Part shown: positions 52,850 through 61,990 of the stretch, piece after piece
How positions within the stretch are numbered: the stretch's first letter is position 1
How the letters are laid out: every line of letters begins with the position of its first letter
Source of the DNA: Fodinibacter sp963695175
GTDB lineage: Bacteria > Actinomycetota > Actinomycetes > Actinomycetales > Dermatophilaceae
Direction of reading: 5' to 3'
Length of the DNA: 64,000 nucleotides
Assembly (NCBI GenBank): GCA_963695175.1
Contig: CAVOGG010000004.1
Span: 1,363,866-1,427,865, forward strand
Made by a program: the position numbers and the translations under genes
The notes under the pieces: model-generated
Database searches by the model: none
What the model saw: only the letters and a program-made list of their open reading frames with translations
What the model was told of the DNA's origin: nothing

Positions 52850-53724
52850 GCCGCGCCCTCCACGTCGCCGGCGGCGGTGGCGGTGGCGAGCGCCCTGAGG
52901 GTGAGCTCGGCGACCAGCATCCGCCGGTAGTCGGCGCTGGCGTGGATGTCGCCCTCGGGCTCGACGTGGGCACGCACCAGCTCGACGACGTCCTCGGGGA
53001 CGGGCGCCACGGCATCCCGGCCGGTGAACGCGGGCGTGAGGTCGAGCACGGTGGGCACCGGTGTCACCGACACGAACGAGGCTCGCGCTGAACGCACCTG
53101 ACCGTTCTCGCCCACCTCGACCGCCACCGCGACGCCGGCCAGGGCGTAGTCACCGTGCCGCCGGGCCGACTCGAGGAATGCCGAACGGGTGCCGGGCGCG
53201 AACCGGCCGAAGCGCACCGCCTCGACCAGCTCGTCGTGCCGCAGGGTCGTCTCGAGCGGCCCCTCGAAGAAGTCGGCCGCGTCGATCTGGCGCCGTCCAC
53301 CGGGGCCGACGGCCTCGACGACACCGCCGGTCAGCACCAGCACCGAGGGCATCTCGCCGGCGGGGTCCGCGTGCGCGATCGACCCGACCGTGGTGCCGCG
53401 GTTGCGGATGGCGGGGTGCGCGACGTTGCGCACCGCCTGGCGCAGCAGCGGGAGCGCGGCATCCGCCTCGTCGTCACGCTCGAGCCCTGCGTGCCGCACC
53501 AGCGCACCCACCCGCACCCATGCGTCGGTGACGTGCACGGCATCCAGCCCGGTCACGCCGTTGATGTCGACGAGGTGGCCGGGGCTGGCCAGGCGCATGT
53601 TGAGCACCGGGATCAGGCTCTGCCCGCCGGCGAGCACCTTGCCGTCGTGGCCGACCTCGGCGAGCACCGCGACGGTCTCGTCGACGCTGCGGGGTGCGTG
53701 GTGCACGAACGGTGCGGGCTTCAC
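52846..53724 (-). CDS. molybdenum hydroxylase, medium (FAD) subunit
   Basis: A 292-residue FAD-binding subunit: VLAGGQSLIPVLNMRLASP and RNRGTTVGSIAHADPAGEMP are the two flavin-contact motifs, and the C-terminal CO-dehydrogenase flavoprotein domain follows. Start GTG 53724. It is the first gene of a five-gene operon (medium, small, large, coxG, carbon-nitrogen hydrolase) with overlaps throughout. It lies 92 nt downstream of the permease gene on the same strand, so co-transcription is possible. No XdhC-type maturation gene is in the window. Confidence 0.93.
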
Positions 53725-53816
53725 CTGAGCGATCCTGCCTCTTCGAAGGGTCCGGGGAAAGGCACCGCCCCGCCCGGGAGGTGGTTGCCCCCGGGCGGGG
53801 CGATGGTCGGTTCGGG

Positions 53817-55316
53817 TCAGGGGCGCCGGTCGCGCTCCGGGTCGCGCTCGCCCGGGGCGCCGGGGTAGCCCGCCTGGTAGAGGTCGTCGACGCCGTCGCT
53901 GTCGCCGTAGACGTGGTCACCCACGGAGATCGCGGTGCCGTCGGCCCGGTCGCGCAGCTCCTTCGGGGCGATCGCCCGCGCCAGGTGGTAGCCGACGATC
54001 GTGACGATGGTGCCGAGCGAGATGCCCTCGAGGGAGAAGTCCTCGGTGATGTCGACCTTGACGTTGCCGATGCCGATGATGATGCCGGCCGCGATCGGGA
54101 CGAGGTTGATCGGGTTGCCGAAGTCGACCCCGTTCTCCTTCCAGATCTTCGCGCCGAGCAGGCCGATCATGCCGTAGAGCACGACGGTGATGCCGCCCAG
54201 CACGCCACCGGGGATCGAGGCCACCAGGGCGCCGAACTTCGGCGAGAGCCCGAAGACGATCGCGACGGCGGCGGCCACGTAGTAGGCGGCGGTGGAGTAG
54301 ACCCGGGTGGCGGCCATGACGCCGATGTTCTCGGCGTAGGTCGTGGTGGGGGAGCCACCGACCGAGCTGGCGAGCACGGTGCCGAAGCCGTCGGCGGCGA
54401 TCGCGCGGCCCATGACGGCGTCGAGGTCGTGGCCGGTCATCTCGGCGACCGCCTTGACGTGGCCGGTGTTCTCGGCGATGAGGGCGATGACCGCCGGCAG
54501 CACGAGCAGGATCGCGGCCGTGGTGAAGGTCGGGGTGTGCCACCCGACGACCTCCTTGCCGTCGGCGCCGACGATGGTCTGCGAGGGGAAGCCGAACCAC
54601 GAGGCGCTGCTGACCAGGGAGGTGTCCCAGCGCAGGTGGTTGGTGGCCTCGGTGGCGCCGCCGAGCACGGAGTTGATCTGGCCCACCGTGTTGTCGAGGA
54701 GCCAGGACAGCGCGGTGCCGAAGATCAGGGCGAGGAACACCGCGATGCGGCTGATGAACCCGCGGAAGGCCACGGCCGCGACGATCGTGAAGGTCATCGT
54801 GGCCAGCGCGACCCACTGGTCCTGCGGCCAGTAGATGCCGGCGACGACCGGGGCCAGGTTGAAGCCGATCAGCATGACGACGGCACCGGTGACCACGGGA
54901 GGCAGCACCTTGTGGAGCACCGCGGAGCCCAGGAAGTGGATGAGCACGCCGAGGAGGAGCAGTACCAGGCCCGCGACGAGGATCGCCCCGGTGACCTCGG
55001 AGGAGGTGCCGCCGTTCACCCGGATCGCGGTCACGCCGCCGACGAACGCGGCCGACGTGCCGAGGTAGCTCGGCACCTTGCCCTCGACGATGAGCAGGAA
55101 CGCGATGGTCGCGACGCCGCTCATCATGATCGCCAGCTGGGGGTTGAGCCCCATGACCAGCGGGAAGACGAAGGTCGCACCGAACATGGCCACGACGTGC
55201 TGGGCACCCAGGCCCGCGGTCTTGCCCCACGACAGGCGCTCGTCCGGCGCCACCACCTCGTCGGGCCCGAGCGCGCGCCCGTCGCCCTTCAGCGTCCAAC
55301 CCAAGCCCAGCGCCAT
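53817..55316 (-). CDS. uracil/xanthine (NCS2) permease
   Basis: A 499-residue nucleobase:cation symporter-2 protein with about 12-14 membrane spans. Signatures are GLGAQHVVAMFGATFVFP, IALIAENTGHVKAVAEMTG (substrate-site Glu region) and SSVGGSPTTTYAENIGVMAA. In known members the Glu of the AENxG motif contacts the base. It resembles UraA/RutG more than xanthine carriers, but specificity is inference. ATG 55316 follows GAGAGGTCACTGCC; a frame from 55355 is also open. It would bring in the substrate of the molybdenum hydroxylase. Confidence 0.92.
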   Translation of the reverse strand: MALGLGWTLKGDGRALGPDEVVAPDERLSWGKTAGLGAQHVVAMFGATFVFPLVMGLNPQLAIMMSGVATIAFLLIVEGKVPSYLGTSAAFVGGVTAIRVNGGTSSEVTGAILVAGLVLLLLGVLIHFLGSAVLHKVLPPVVTGAVVMLIGFNLAPVVAGIYWPQDQWVALATMTFTIVAAVAFRGFISRIAVFLALIFGTALSWLLDNTVGQINSVLGGATEATNHLRWDTSLVSSASWFGFPSQTIVGADGKEVVGWHTPTFTTAAILLVLPAVIALIAENTGHVKAVAEMTGHDLDAVMGRAIAADGFGTVLASSVGGSPTTTYAENIGVMAATRVYSTAAYYVAAAVAIVFGLSPKFGALVASIPGGVLGGITVVLYGMIGLLGAKIWKENGVDFGNPINLVPIAAGIIIGIGNVKVDITEDFSLEGISLGTIVTIVGYHLARAIAPKELRDRADGTAISVGDHVYGDSDGVDDLYQAGYPGAPGERDPERDRRP

Positions 55317-55454
55317 GGCAGTGACCTCTCTAACGGCGTTACGGGTCGGCCGCATCGACCGTGACGCGGCTCACTCGCAAGTGATACACGGACGGTAGTG
55401 ACCGCGTCAGGCGACACCCTCAGCAATCCTTGACAGCCGGATGCCGTTTCGTTC

Positions 55455-55540
55455 GGCACAACTTTCCCGCCCGATCCCTCGACCTTCACCATCGCAGGGG
55501 AACGGTTCCGCTGCGATGGTGAACTTTCCGGTGCGAAGCG
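55455..55540. repeat. palindromic element family B, full copy 1
   Basis: It starts GGCACAACTTTCCCGCCCGA, then TTCACCATCGCAG and CTGCGATGGTGAA form a perfect 13-bp stem around an 11-nt loop, and it ends CCGGTGCGAAGCG. A related copy lies at 60939-61019. It is in the 255-nt gap between the PucR and permease genes, where nothing else but a weak promoter region was seen. Confidence 0.75.
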
Positions 55541-55571
55541 CCGGGGTCAGATGCCGCTGCGAGGTGTCGGG

Positions 55572-56969
55572 TCAGATGCCGCGCATCTGGTGGATCCGCA
55601 GGGCGAGGGCCAGGGTGAGCCGCAGCTGCGGGTCCGAGGTGAACGGGCCGAGCATCCGCTCGAGCTTGGCGATGCGGTAGCGCAGCGTGTTGTAGTGGAA
55701 GAACAGCTGCCGCGCGGTCTCGGCCACGTTGAGGTTGGTGTCGATGAGCACCGACAGGGTGCGGCGCAGGTCGGCGTTCTCGGGGGAGTCGTCGTGGGCC
55801 AGCTCGCCGAGCGACTCCTCGACGAAGCGGCGCAGGTCGGCGCCGTCGGGGATGAGCGCGAGCAGCCGGTAGATGCCGAGGCCGTCGAAGTGGGTCAGGG
55901 CCGACTCGCCGTGCATCTGCCGCCCGACGTGCACCGCCTTCAGCGCCTCGTCGTAGGCCGCGGGCAGGTCGGCCACCGAGGTGATCGGCCGCGACACCCC
56001 GGTCGAGAAGCTTCGCCGGCCACCGCCGCCGTCACCGCGCACGACCTTGGCGATCTCGCCGACGGTGCGCATCACGGCATCCACGTCGCTGTCCGGGCCG
56101 ACCGGCACCAGCGCGACGACCTCCTGGCTGAAGCCGGCGACGGGCACGCTGGTGTCGCGCGCCCGCACCGCCTGAACCCAGGCCCGCACGAACCGCTCCT
56201 GGAGGGAACGCACCTCGTCGGGCGAGCGGGTGGTCTCCTCGTCGTTCTCGTCGGTGTCGGCGACCACGACGACCATCGGCCGCGCGATGTCCCAGCCCAG
56301 GGATGCCGCGTGCGAGACCGCGTCGGCCGGCTCCCCGGCGCGCCCGGCGAGGGCGTCGCGCAGGAACTCGGCGCGGTACTTGCTCTCGACCGCCGCGACG
56401 GCCTGCTCCTTGGTGATGGCCAGCGCCGCGACCGTGGCCGCCCGCTCGAGCAGGTGCACGTCGGCGGCGGTCAGCGGGCGCTCGGGCGAGAACGCGCCGA
56501 GCAGGCCGTGGTCGGACGAGCCGGCGACGATCTTGACGAAGGCCCGGGTGCTGCCGGGGGAGTCGGGGTCGCGGGGCCCGACCGGCTCGCTCTCGACGAC
56601 CAGGCGGCCGGTGCGGTCGAAGCAGTCGAGGGCCCGGGTGCGCTCGACCTCGCCCTCGGCGCCGGCCATCGCCAGCACCCGGCCGTCGGTGGTGGCCACC
56701 ACGGCCGCCCCCTGGAAGAAGCCGGCGACGGCGTCGCTGAGCTCGGCGAGGGCACCGCCGGCGAGCACGATCCGCACGAGCACCCGGTGCACCTCGTCCT
56801 CGCGCTCGAGCAGGGCCGCCTGCTGCTCGACGATCTGCTCCAGGGCCCCCACGCGGGTGGCCGGGTCGCTCGGGAGGGCGTCGAGGTCGACGCTGGGGCG
56901 GGCCGCAGTCTCACCGTGCGATGGCAAGGTCTGTGCGTCCCGGGGCTGATCGTTGGCAACAATGACCAT
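55572..56969 (-). CDS. PucR-family transcriptional regulator
   Basis: A 465-residue regulator. The N-terminal half has a GAF-like sensory region (QGAAVVATTDGRVLAMAG), the middle a GGDEF-like CdaR domain, and the C-terminus the PucR helix-turn-helix (NLNVAETARQLFFHYNTLRY, then RIAKLERMLG). PucR of Bacillus controls purine catabolism; here it probably controls the surrounding N-heterocycle genes. ATG 56969 lies 6 nt after TACTGT (56976-56981, minus), so it is leaderless. It is divergent from the DUF2877-fdrA gene, 34 nt away, with overlapping promoters. Confidence 0.92.
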   Translation of the reverse strand: MVIVANDQPRDAQTLPSHGETAARPSVDLDALPSDPATRVGALEQIVEQQAALLEREDEVHRVLVRIVLAGGALAELSDAVAGFFQGAAVVATTDGRVLAMAGAEGEVERTRALDCFDRTGRLVVESEPVGPRDPDSPGSTRAFVKIVAGSSDHGLLGAFSPERPLTAADVHLLERAATVAALAITKEQAVAAVESKYRAEFLRDALAGRAGEPADAVSHAASLGWDIARPMVVVVADTDENDEETTRSPDEVRSLQERFVRAWVQAVRARDTSVPVAGFSQEVVALVPVGPDSDVDAVMRTVGEIAKVVRGDGGGGRRSFSTGVSRPITSVADLPAAYDEALKAVHVGRQMHGESALTHFDGLGIYRLLALIPDGADLRRFVEESLGELAHDDSPENADLRRTLSVLIDTNLNVAETARQLFFHYNTLRYRIAKLERMLGPFTSDPQLRLTLALALRIHQMRGI

Positions 56970-57003
56970 CCGGTCACAGTAGACCCCTCGATAGCGTCGC
57001 CCC
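56970..57003. promoter_or_regulatory. overlapping back-to-back promoters, pucR versus DUF2877-fdrA
   Basis: TACTGT (56976-56981, minus) serves pucR and TAGCGT (56992-56997, plus) serves the DUF2877 gene, each exactly 6 nt from its ATG. Each -35 region would lie within the other gene's start, so the promoters should exclude each other and one bound regulator could control both. Confidence 0.55.
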
Positions 57004-59511
57004 ATGCCCACGGACCGGCCTGTTTCGCGACCCGCGCTGCCCGCGGCCGTCTCGACGCTGGTGGCCGCGGTGGTGCAGGGCGAGCCGCTCGCCGCGACGG
57101 TCCTCGCCGCGCACCGGTACGCGCTGTACCTGTCGGTTCGCGGGTCGGTGCTGCCCGTCGTCACCTCGGATGCCGTCGCGCTCCCGACCGCCGTCCGGCT
57201 CGCCGTGCCGGCGGGGGCGGTGTCGTGGGGCGTCGACGCAGGCGACGAGGTGCTCGTCGGTGGGGGCCGGGTGTCGCTGCCGGGCGTCGACGTCGTGGCC
57301 GCCCGCACCTGGCGTCCCTCCCGCGTCCGCCCCGCCGCTGCCGCTCCCTCTCGCGGCGAGTGCGGAAGCGGTCGCCCGGGCGACCACTTCCGCACTCATG
57401 CCGAGGTGGATGCCGCGCTTGCGCGGCACGCAGAGGTGGACGCGACTCTGGCGCGGTGCGCGACGGGGGACGAGGGCGGATGGCTGGCTGACGGCATCCG
57501 CACCGTCTGCTCCCTCGCCCCTTCTCGCGTTGAGTGCGGAAATGGCAGCCAGGACGACCACTTGCGCACTCACGGCGACGTGGTGGGCCCGGCCGTGGCC
57601 GGGCTGGTGGGGCGCGGGCCGGGGCTGACGCCGTCGGGGGATGACGCGCTCGCCGGAGCGCTGCTCGTCGCCCACGCGCTCGGTGCCGGTGAGGCGCTCG
57701 CGGATGCCGTGCGCGCCCGGCTCGGCGCCACGACCGCGGTCTCGGCCGCCCTGCTCGACGCGGCCGCCGACGGCTACGCCGCCCGACCGGTCGTCACCCT
57801 GGTCGACGCCGCCGTCGCCGGCGACGCGGAGGCCGTGCGCCGCGCCCTGCCGGCCGTGCTCGCCATCGGCCACACGTCGGGCGCCGACACGGTGACCGGC
57901 ATCCGAGCCGCCCTGAACTCGCTGACCCCTCGCCACGAGTGCGGAAGCGGTTGCCAGGGCGACCACTTCCGCACTCACGGCGGGAAGACCGACCGGACGG
58001 AGTGCCGCATGACGACCCACGTCGAGCTGCGCCGCGGCGCCTACCACGACTCGGTGAGCCTGATGCAGGTCTCCCGCGCCGTCGCGGGCACCGCGGGCGT
58101 CGCTGCTGCCCAGGTGGCGATGGCGACCGAGCTGAACGTCGACGTGCTGCGCAGCATGGGCTTCGACGTTCCCGACGAGGCCGGCCCCAACGACCTCGTC
58201 GTCGCCATCCGGGCCGACGACAAAGCCGGTCTGGATGCCGGGCTGGCGGCGGTCACCGATGCGCTCGCCGGGCTACGGGGGACTGGCGACTCGAGCGGCG
58301 GAGGCGGCGACGACGAGGTCCCCCCACGCACCCTCGGCTCGGCCGCTGCGCGCTCGGGGGCGACCCTGGCCGTCATCTCGGTGCCCGGCCAGCACGCCGT
58401 GACCGAGACCTTCGACGCCATCGCCTCGGGCCTGAGCGTGATGCTGTTCTCCGACAACGTCTCCGTCGACGACGAGGTGCGCCTCAAGGACGCCGCGGCC
58501 GCCGCCGACGTGCTCGTCATGGGCCCCGACTGCGGCACGGCCCACGTCGGTGGTGTCGCCCTCGGGTTCGCCAACGTCGTGCGGCCCGGTTCGGTCGGCG
58601 TCGTGGCGGCGTCGGGCACCGGCGCGCAGCAGGTGATGTGCCTGCTCGACGCCGCCGGGGTCGGGCTGAGCCACTGCCTCGGTGTCGGCGGGCGCGACCT
58701 CAAGGCGGCCGTCGCGGGGCGCTCCACCCGGCAGGCGCTACGGGCGCTCGCCGACGACCCCGCCACCGAGACCGTGCTCGTGGTGTCCAAGCCCCCGGAC
58801 GACGCCGTGCTCAAGGACATCGGCGCCTACGCCGCCGAGCTGGGCCTGCGGGTGCACTGGGCGGTGCTCGGCCCGGGCCGCCCCGACCTGACCGAGGCAG
58901 TCGAGGCCTTCCTCGGGGCCGAGGGCCACGACGTGCCGACCTGGCCGGTCACCCTCGCGGCGCCGGAGGACCCGGCCCTGGCCACCGGCCCCTCCCTGCG
59001 CGGCCTGTTCTGCGGCGGCACCCTGGCCGACGAGGCGATGACGGTCGCGGAGGCGAGGCTGGGCGGCATCCGCAGCAACATCGCGCACGCACCCGAGCTC
59101 GCCCTGGGGCCCGACCTCACCGACCCCGGGCACGTCGTCATCGACTTCGGCGACGACGGCCTGACCCGCGGCCGCGCCCACCCGATGATCGACCCGACCC
59201 TGCGGATGGAGCGGATCGCCCGCGAGGCCGCCGACCCGACCTGCGGGGTGCTGCTGCTCGACCTCGTGCTCGGCCACGGCGCCCACCCCGACCCGGCCGG
59301 CGAGCTCGCGGATGCCGTGCGGTCGGCGCGCGCGCTCGCCCACGCCGACCACCGGGCGCTGCCGGTCGTGGTGTCGCTGACCGGCACCGACGCCGACCCG
59401 CAGAACCGCGCGCGCTGCGCCGAGGTGCTCGCCGACGCCGGCGCCTCGGTCTTCCTGTCCAACGGCGCCGCCACCCGGCACGCGCTCGACCTCCTCGGGA
59501 GCCCGCGATGA
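57004..59511 (+). CDS. fdrA: DUF2877 (AllH-like) protein fused in frame to FdrA (AllF-like)
   Basis: An 835-residue frame holding two proteins normally encoded apart. Residues 1-335 are DUF2877: LVGRGPGLTPSGDDALAGAL and AIGHTSGADTVTGIRAAL are its signatures, but about 60 extra residues come from repeats. Three 40-bp palindromes inside the frame encode ECGSGRPGDHFRTH, ECGNGSQDDHLRTH and ECGSGCQGDHFRTH. The third replaces the expected stop region, so reading continues into FdrA at Met336 (ATG 58009). FdrA (500 residues) is succinyl-CoA-ligase-like: VMGPDCGTAHVGGVALGFAN, VAASGTGAQQV, LGVGGRDLKAAV. With DUF1116, E. coli homologues form the oxamate transcarbamylase that releases carbamoyl phosphate. 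FdrA keeps its own ribosome site. Confidence 0.88.
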   Translation: MPTDRPVSRPALPAAVSTLVAAVVQGEPLAATVLAAHRYALYLSVRGSVLPVVTSDAVALPTAVRLAVPAGAVSWGVDAGDEVLVGGGRVSLPGVDVVAARTWRPSRVRPAAAAPSRGECGSGRPGDHFRTHAEVDAALARHAEVDATLARCATGDEGGWLADGIRTVCSLAPSRVECGNGSQDDHLRTHGDVVGPAVAGLVGRGPGLTPSGDDALAGALLVAHALGAGEALADAVRARLGATTAVSAALLDAAADGYAARPVVTLVDAAVAGDAEAVRRALPAVLAIGHTSGADTVTGIRAALNSLTPRHECGSGCQGDHFRTHGGKTDRTECRMTTHVELRRGAYHDSVSLMQVSRAVAGTAGVAAAQVAMATELNVDVLRSMGFDVPDEAGPNDLVVAIRADDKAGLDAGLAAVTDALAGLRGTGDSSGGGGDDEVPPRTLGSAAARSGATLAVISVPGQHAVTETFDAIASGLSVMLFSDNVSVDDEVRLKDAAAAADVLVMGPDCGTAHVGGVALGFANVVRPGSVGVVAASGTGAQQVMCLLDAAGVGLSHCLGVGGRDLKAAVAGRSTRQALRALADDPATETVLVVSKPPDDAVLKDIGAYAAELGLRVHWAVLGPGRPDLTEAVEAFLGAEGHDVPTWPVTLAAPEDPALATGPSLRGLFCGGTLADEAMTVAEARLGGIRSNIAHAPELALGPDLTDPGHVVIDFGDDGLTRGRAHPMIDPTLRMERIAREAADPTCGVLLLDLVLGHGAHPDPAGELADAVRSARALAHADHRALPVVVSLTGTDADPQNRARCAEVLADAGASVFLSNGAATRHALDLLGSPR
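57358..57397. repeat. 40-bp in-gene palindrome, family C copy 1
   Basis: GAGTGCGGAAG at the left and CTTCCGCACTC at the right enclose GGTCGCCCGGGCGACC. All but one base pair is symmetric. It is read in frame as ECGSGRPGDHFRT within DUF2877. Confidence 0.9.
57532..57571. repeat. 40-bp in-gene palindrome, family C copy 2
   Basis: It has the same ends, GAGTGCGGAA and TTGCGCACTC, with a diverged centre, and is read in the same frame as ECGNGSQDDHLRT. It is the most decayed of the three copies. Confidence 0.85.
57937..57976. repeat. 40-bp in-gene palindrome, family C copy 3, at the DUF2877/FdrA junction
   Basis: GAGTGCGGAAG and CTTCCGCACTC enclose CGGTTGCCAGGGCGACCA. It is read as ECGSGCQGDHFRT after the last DUF2877 motif, 32 nt before the FdrA ATG, with no stop codon. 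Confidence 0.9.
57997..58011 (+). promoter_or_regulatory. internal ribosome site for FdrA
   Basis: ACGGAG (57997-58002) lies 6 nt before ATG 58009, where FdrA homology begins (MTTHVELRRGAYHDSVSLMQ). FdrA can therefore probably be made alone as well as in the fused frame. Confidence 0.6.
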
Positions 59512-60935
59512 CGACGACGCCGACCCCGGGCGACCGACCCCTGCGCGGCCTGCTCGAGACCGACCCGGTCGTCGCGACGGCCGGGGTGTCGCTGCTCGCC
59601 GACGCGCTGCGCGAGCAGGCCGTGCCCGTCACCGAGACCCAGTGGCAGCCGCCGATGGGCGGCACCGAGACCGACCTCGCCCGCGTCATGGGCGACCCCC
59701 GGCGGGCCGCCGCCAACGCCCTGGCCTTCGAGCGGATGACGACCGCCGAGGCCGTGCTCGTCGACGTCGTGCCGGCGTCCGAGGCGCTGGGCCTCGAGCG
59801 CGGCACCTTCCTGCACGCCGGCCCGCCGCTGGAGTGGGAGCGGGCCAGCGGCCCGATGCGCGGCGCCCTCATCGGGGCGGTGCTCTTCGAGGGCCTGGCC
59901 GACACCCCCGAGGACGCCGAGAACCGCCTCGCCGCAGGCGAGTTCGACCTCGAGCCCTGCCACCACCGCGGCGCCGTCGGCCCGATGGCCGGGGTGGTCA
60001 GCCCGTCGATGTGGGTCTACGCGCTGCGCGACGACGTGCACGGCCACGACTCGTGGTGCTCGCTCAACGAGGGCCTGGGCAAGGTGCTGCGCTACGGCGC
60101 GTACGGGCCCGAGGTGATCGAGCGGCTGCACTGGATGACCCGCGTGCTCGGCCCGATCCTTCGGCAGGCCGTGCGCTCCACCGGGCCGATCGACATCCGC
60201 GCGATCATCGCCCAGATGCTCCAGATGGGCGACGAGGGCCACAACCGCAACCGCGCCGGCTCGCTGATGCTGCTGCGTGAGCTGCTGCCCGGCATGATCA
60301 CCGCCGACGCCTCCTCGGCCGACGTCGCCGAGGCGGTGCGGTTCTCCGGCGCCAACGAGCACTTCTTCCTCAACCTCGGGATGCCGGCCTGCAAGCTCGC
60401 GACCCGCGCTGCCGAGGGCATCCCCGGCTCGAGCGTCGTCACGGTGATGGCGCGCAACGGCACCGACTTCGGCATCCGGGTGTCCGGCACCGGCGACCAG
60501 TGGTTCACCGGGCCGGCCAACACCCCCGAGGGCCTCTTCCTCGGTGAGTACGGCCCGGACGACGCCAACCCCGACATCGGCGACTCGGCGATCACCGAGA
60601 CCGGCGGCATCGGCGGCTTCGCGATGGCGGCGGCACCGGCGATCGTGCGCTTCGTCGGCGGCGACGTGCCGTTCGCGCTGCGGGCGACCCGCACGATGTA
60701 CGAGGTGACGACCGGCGAGCACCCGGTCTACCAGGTGCCGATCCTCGGGTTCCGGGGCACCCCGACCGGCATCGACGTCACCAAGGTGGTGCGCACCGGC
60801 ATCCTGCCGCAGATCAACACCGGCATGGCCGGGCGGGTGGCGGGCACCGGCCAGGTCGGCGCCGGCCTGGTCACCCCGCCGGCCGAGTGCTTCCCGGCGG
60901 CCCTGGCCGCCCTCGCCGCGGCCCTCCCCGCCTGA
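59508..60935 (+). CDS. DUF1116 protein (YlbE/AllG-like)
   Basis: A 475-residue protein of the DUF1116 family: TQWQPPMGGTETDLARVMGD, MQLGDEGHNRN-type MLQMGDEGHNRNRAGSLMLL, NLGMPACKLATRAAEG, MARNGTDFGIRVSGTGDQWF and GGIGGFAMAAAPAIVRFVGG. In E. coli the homologue lies next to fdrA and is part of the oxamate transcarbamylase system. ATG 59508 overlaps the fdrA stop by 4 nt, giving the order DUF2877-fdrA-DUF1116. Carbamate kinase, usually adjacent, lies 20 kb away in the window. Confidence 0.92.
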   Translation: MTTTPTPGDRPLRGLLETDPVVATAGVSLLADALREQAVPVTETQWQPPMGGTETDLARVMGDPRRAAANALAFERMTTAEAVLVDVVPASEALGLERGTFLHAGPPLEWERASGPMRGALIGAVLFEGLADTPEDAENRLAAGEFDLEPCHHRGAVGPMAGVVSPSMWVYALRDDVHGHDSWCSLNEGLGKVLRYGAYGPEVIERLHWMTRVLGPILRQAVRSTGPIDIRAIIAQMLQMGDEGHNRNRAGSLMLLRELLPGMITADASSADVAEAVRFSGANEHFFLNLGMPACKLATRAAEGIPGSSVVTVMARNGTDFGIRVSGTGDQWFTGPANTPEGLFLGEYGPDDANPDIGDSAITETGGIGGFAMAAAPAIVRFVGGDVPFALRATRTMYEVTTGEHPVYQVPILGFRGTPTGIDVTKVVRTGILPQINTGMAGRVAGTGQVGAGLVTPPAECFPAALAALAAALPA

Positions 60936-60938
60936 CCT

Positions 60939-61019
60939 CAACTTTTTCGCCCGATCCAGGAACCTTCACCTCGGCACCCCGTCGGTTCCGGTGTCGAGGT
61001 GAAGCTCCGGGTGCGAAGC
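60939..61019. repeat. palindromic element family B, full copy 2
   Basis: TCAACTTTTTCGCCCGATCC, then CTTCACCTCGGCACC and GGTGTCGAGGTGAAG (one mismatch) around an 11-nt loop, then GGGTGCGAAGC. It has the same layout as the copy at 55455. It lies directly after the DUF1116 stop. Confidence 0.75.
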
Positions 61020-61024
61020 AGGCC

Positions 61025-61045
61025 GGATGCCGTGCCACGGCATCC
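61025..61045 (+). terminator. hairpin of two inverted GGATGCCG octamers
   Basis: GGATGCCGTG and CACGGCATCC form a near-continuous palindrome (10-bp arms, 1-nt centre) between the DUF1116 operon and folD. It is probably the operon terminator. Confidence 0.55.
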
Positions 61046-61100
61046 GCCGCGCGCCTCGCCCTGGGAAGTCCCTCCCGCCGGCCGTGAAAGAATCGGCCGC

Positions 61101-61988
61101 GTGACTGCGACCACGTTGGACGGCAAGGCGATCCTCGGCACGATCAAGGAGGAGCTGCGCCGCCGCGTCGCGGCGCTCGCCGAGCACGGGGTGGTCCCCG
61201 GCCTCGGCACCGTGCTCGTCGGTGACGACCCGGGCAGCCACTGGTACGTCGGCGCCAAGCACCGCGACTGCGCGGAGATCGGCATCCGCAGCCTGCGCCG
61301 CGACCTGCCCGCCGGCACCTCGCAGGACGAGGTGCTCGCCGTCGTGCACGAGCTGAACGACGACCCCCAGTGCACCGGCTTCATCGTGCAGCAGCCCACC
61401 GGCCTCGACGAGAACGCCATCCTGTCGGCCGTCGACCCGGCCAAGGACGTCGACGGCCTGCACCCCACCAACCTCGGCTGGCTCGTGCTCGGCCACCCGG
61501 CGCCGCTGCCCTGCACGCCGGTCGGCTGCATCGAGCTGCTCCGCCGCTACGACGTGCCGATCGCCGGCGCCAAGGTCGTCGTCGTCGGTCGCGGCATCAC
61601 CGTCGGGCGCCCGCTGGGCCTGATCCTCACCCGCAAGTCCGAGAACGCCACGGTCACCCTGTGCCACACCGGCACCCGTGACCTGGCCGCCGAGGTGCGC
61701 CAGGCCGACATCGTCGTCGCTGCCGCCGGCGTGCCCGGCATCATCACCGCCGACATGGTCAAGCCCGGCGCCGCCGTGCTCGACGTCGGCGTCTCGCGGG
61801 TCGTCGACGAGGCCACCGGCAAGTCGGTCGTCGCGGGTGACGTCGCCCCGGGCGTCTGGGACGTCGCCGGCTTCGTCAGCCCCAACCCCGGCGGGGTCGG
61901 CCCGATGACCCGGGCGATGCTGCTCTCCAACCTCGTCGAGGCGGCCGAACGGTCGCTCGCCGAGTCGCCGGCCGGAGTCGCGGGCTGA
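61101..61988 (+). CDS. folD: methylene-THF dehydrogenase/methenyl-THF cyclohydrolase
   Basis: A 295-residue bifunctional one-carbon enzyme starting at GTG 61101. The catalytic Tyr/Lys motif is in SHWYVGAKHRDC, the folate-binding and central region has FIVQQPTGLDENAILSAVDP, PAKDVDGLHPTNLG and PCTPVGCIELLRR, and the NADP site is VVVGRGITVGRPLGLIL. The C-terminal GDVAPGVWDVAGFVSPNPGG, then VGPMTRAML is typical. It supplies the 10-formyl-THF used by PurN and PurH. An AAGAAT -10-like box lies 8 nt before the start. Confidence 0.96.
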   Translation: MTATTLDGKAILGTIKEELRRRVAALAEHGVVPGLGTVLVGDDPGSHWYVGAKHRDCAEIGIRSLRRDLPAGTSQDEVLAVVHELNDDPQCTGFIVQQPTGLDENAILSAVDPAKDVDGLHPTNLGWLVLGHPAPLPCTPVGCIELLRRYDVPIAGAKVVVVGRGITVGRPLGLILTRKSENATVTLCHTGTRDLAAEVRQADIVVAAAGVPGIITADMVKPGAAVLDVGVSRVVDEATGKSVVAGDVAPGVWDVAGFVSPNPGGVGPMTRAMLLSNLVEAAERSLAESPAGVAG

Positions 61989-61990
61989 GC

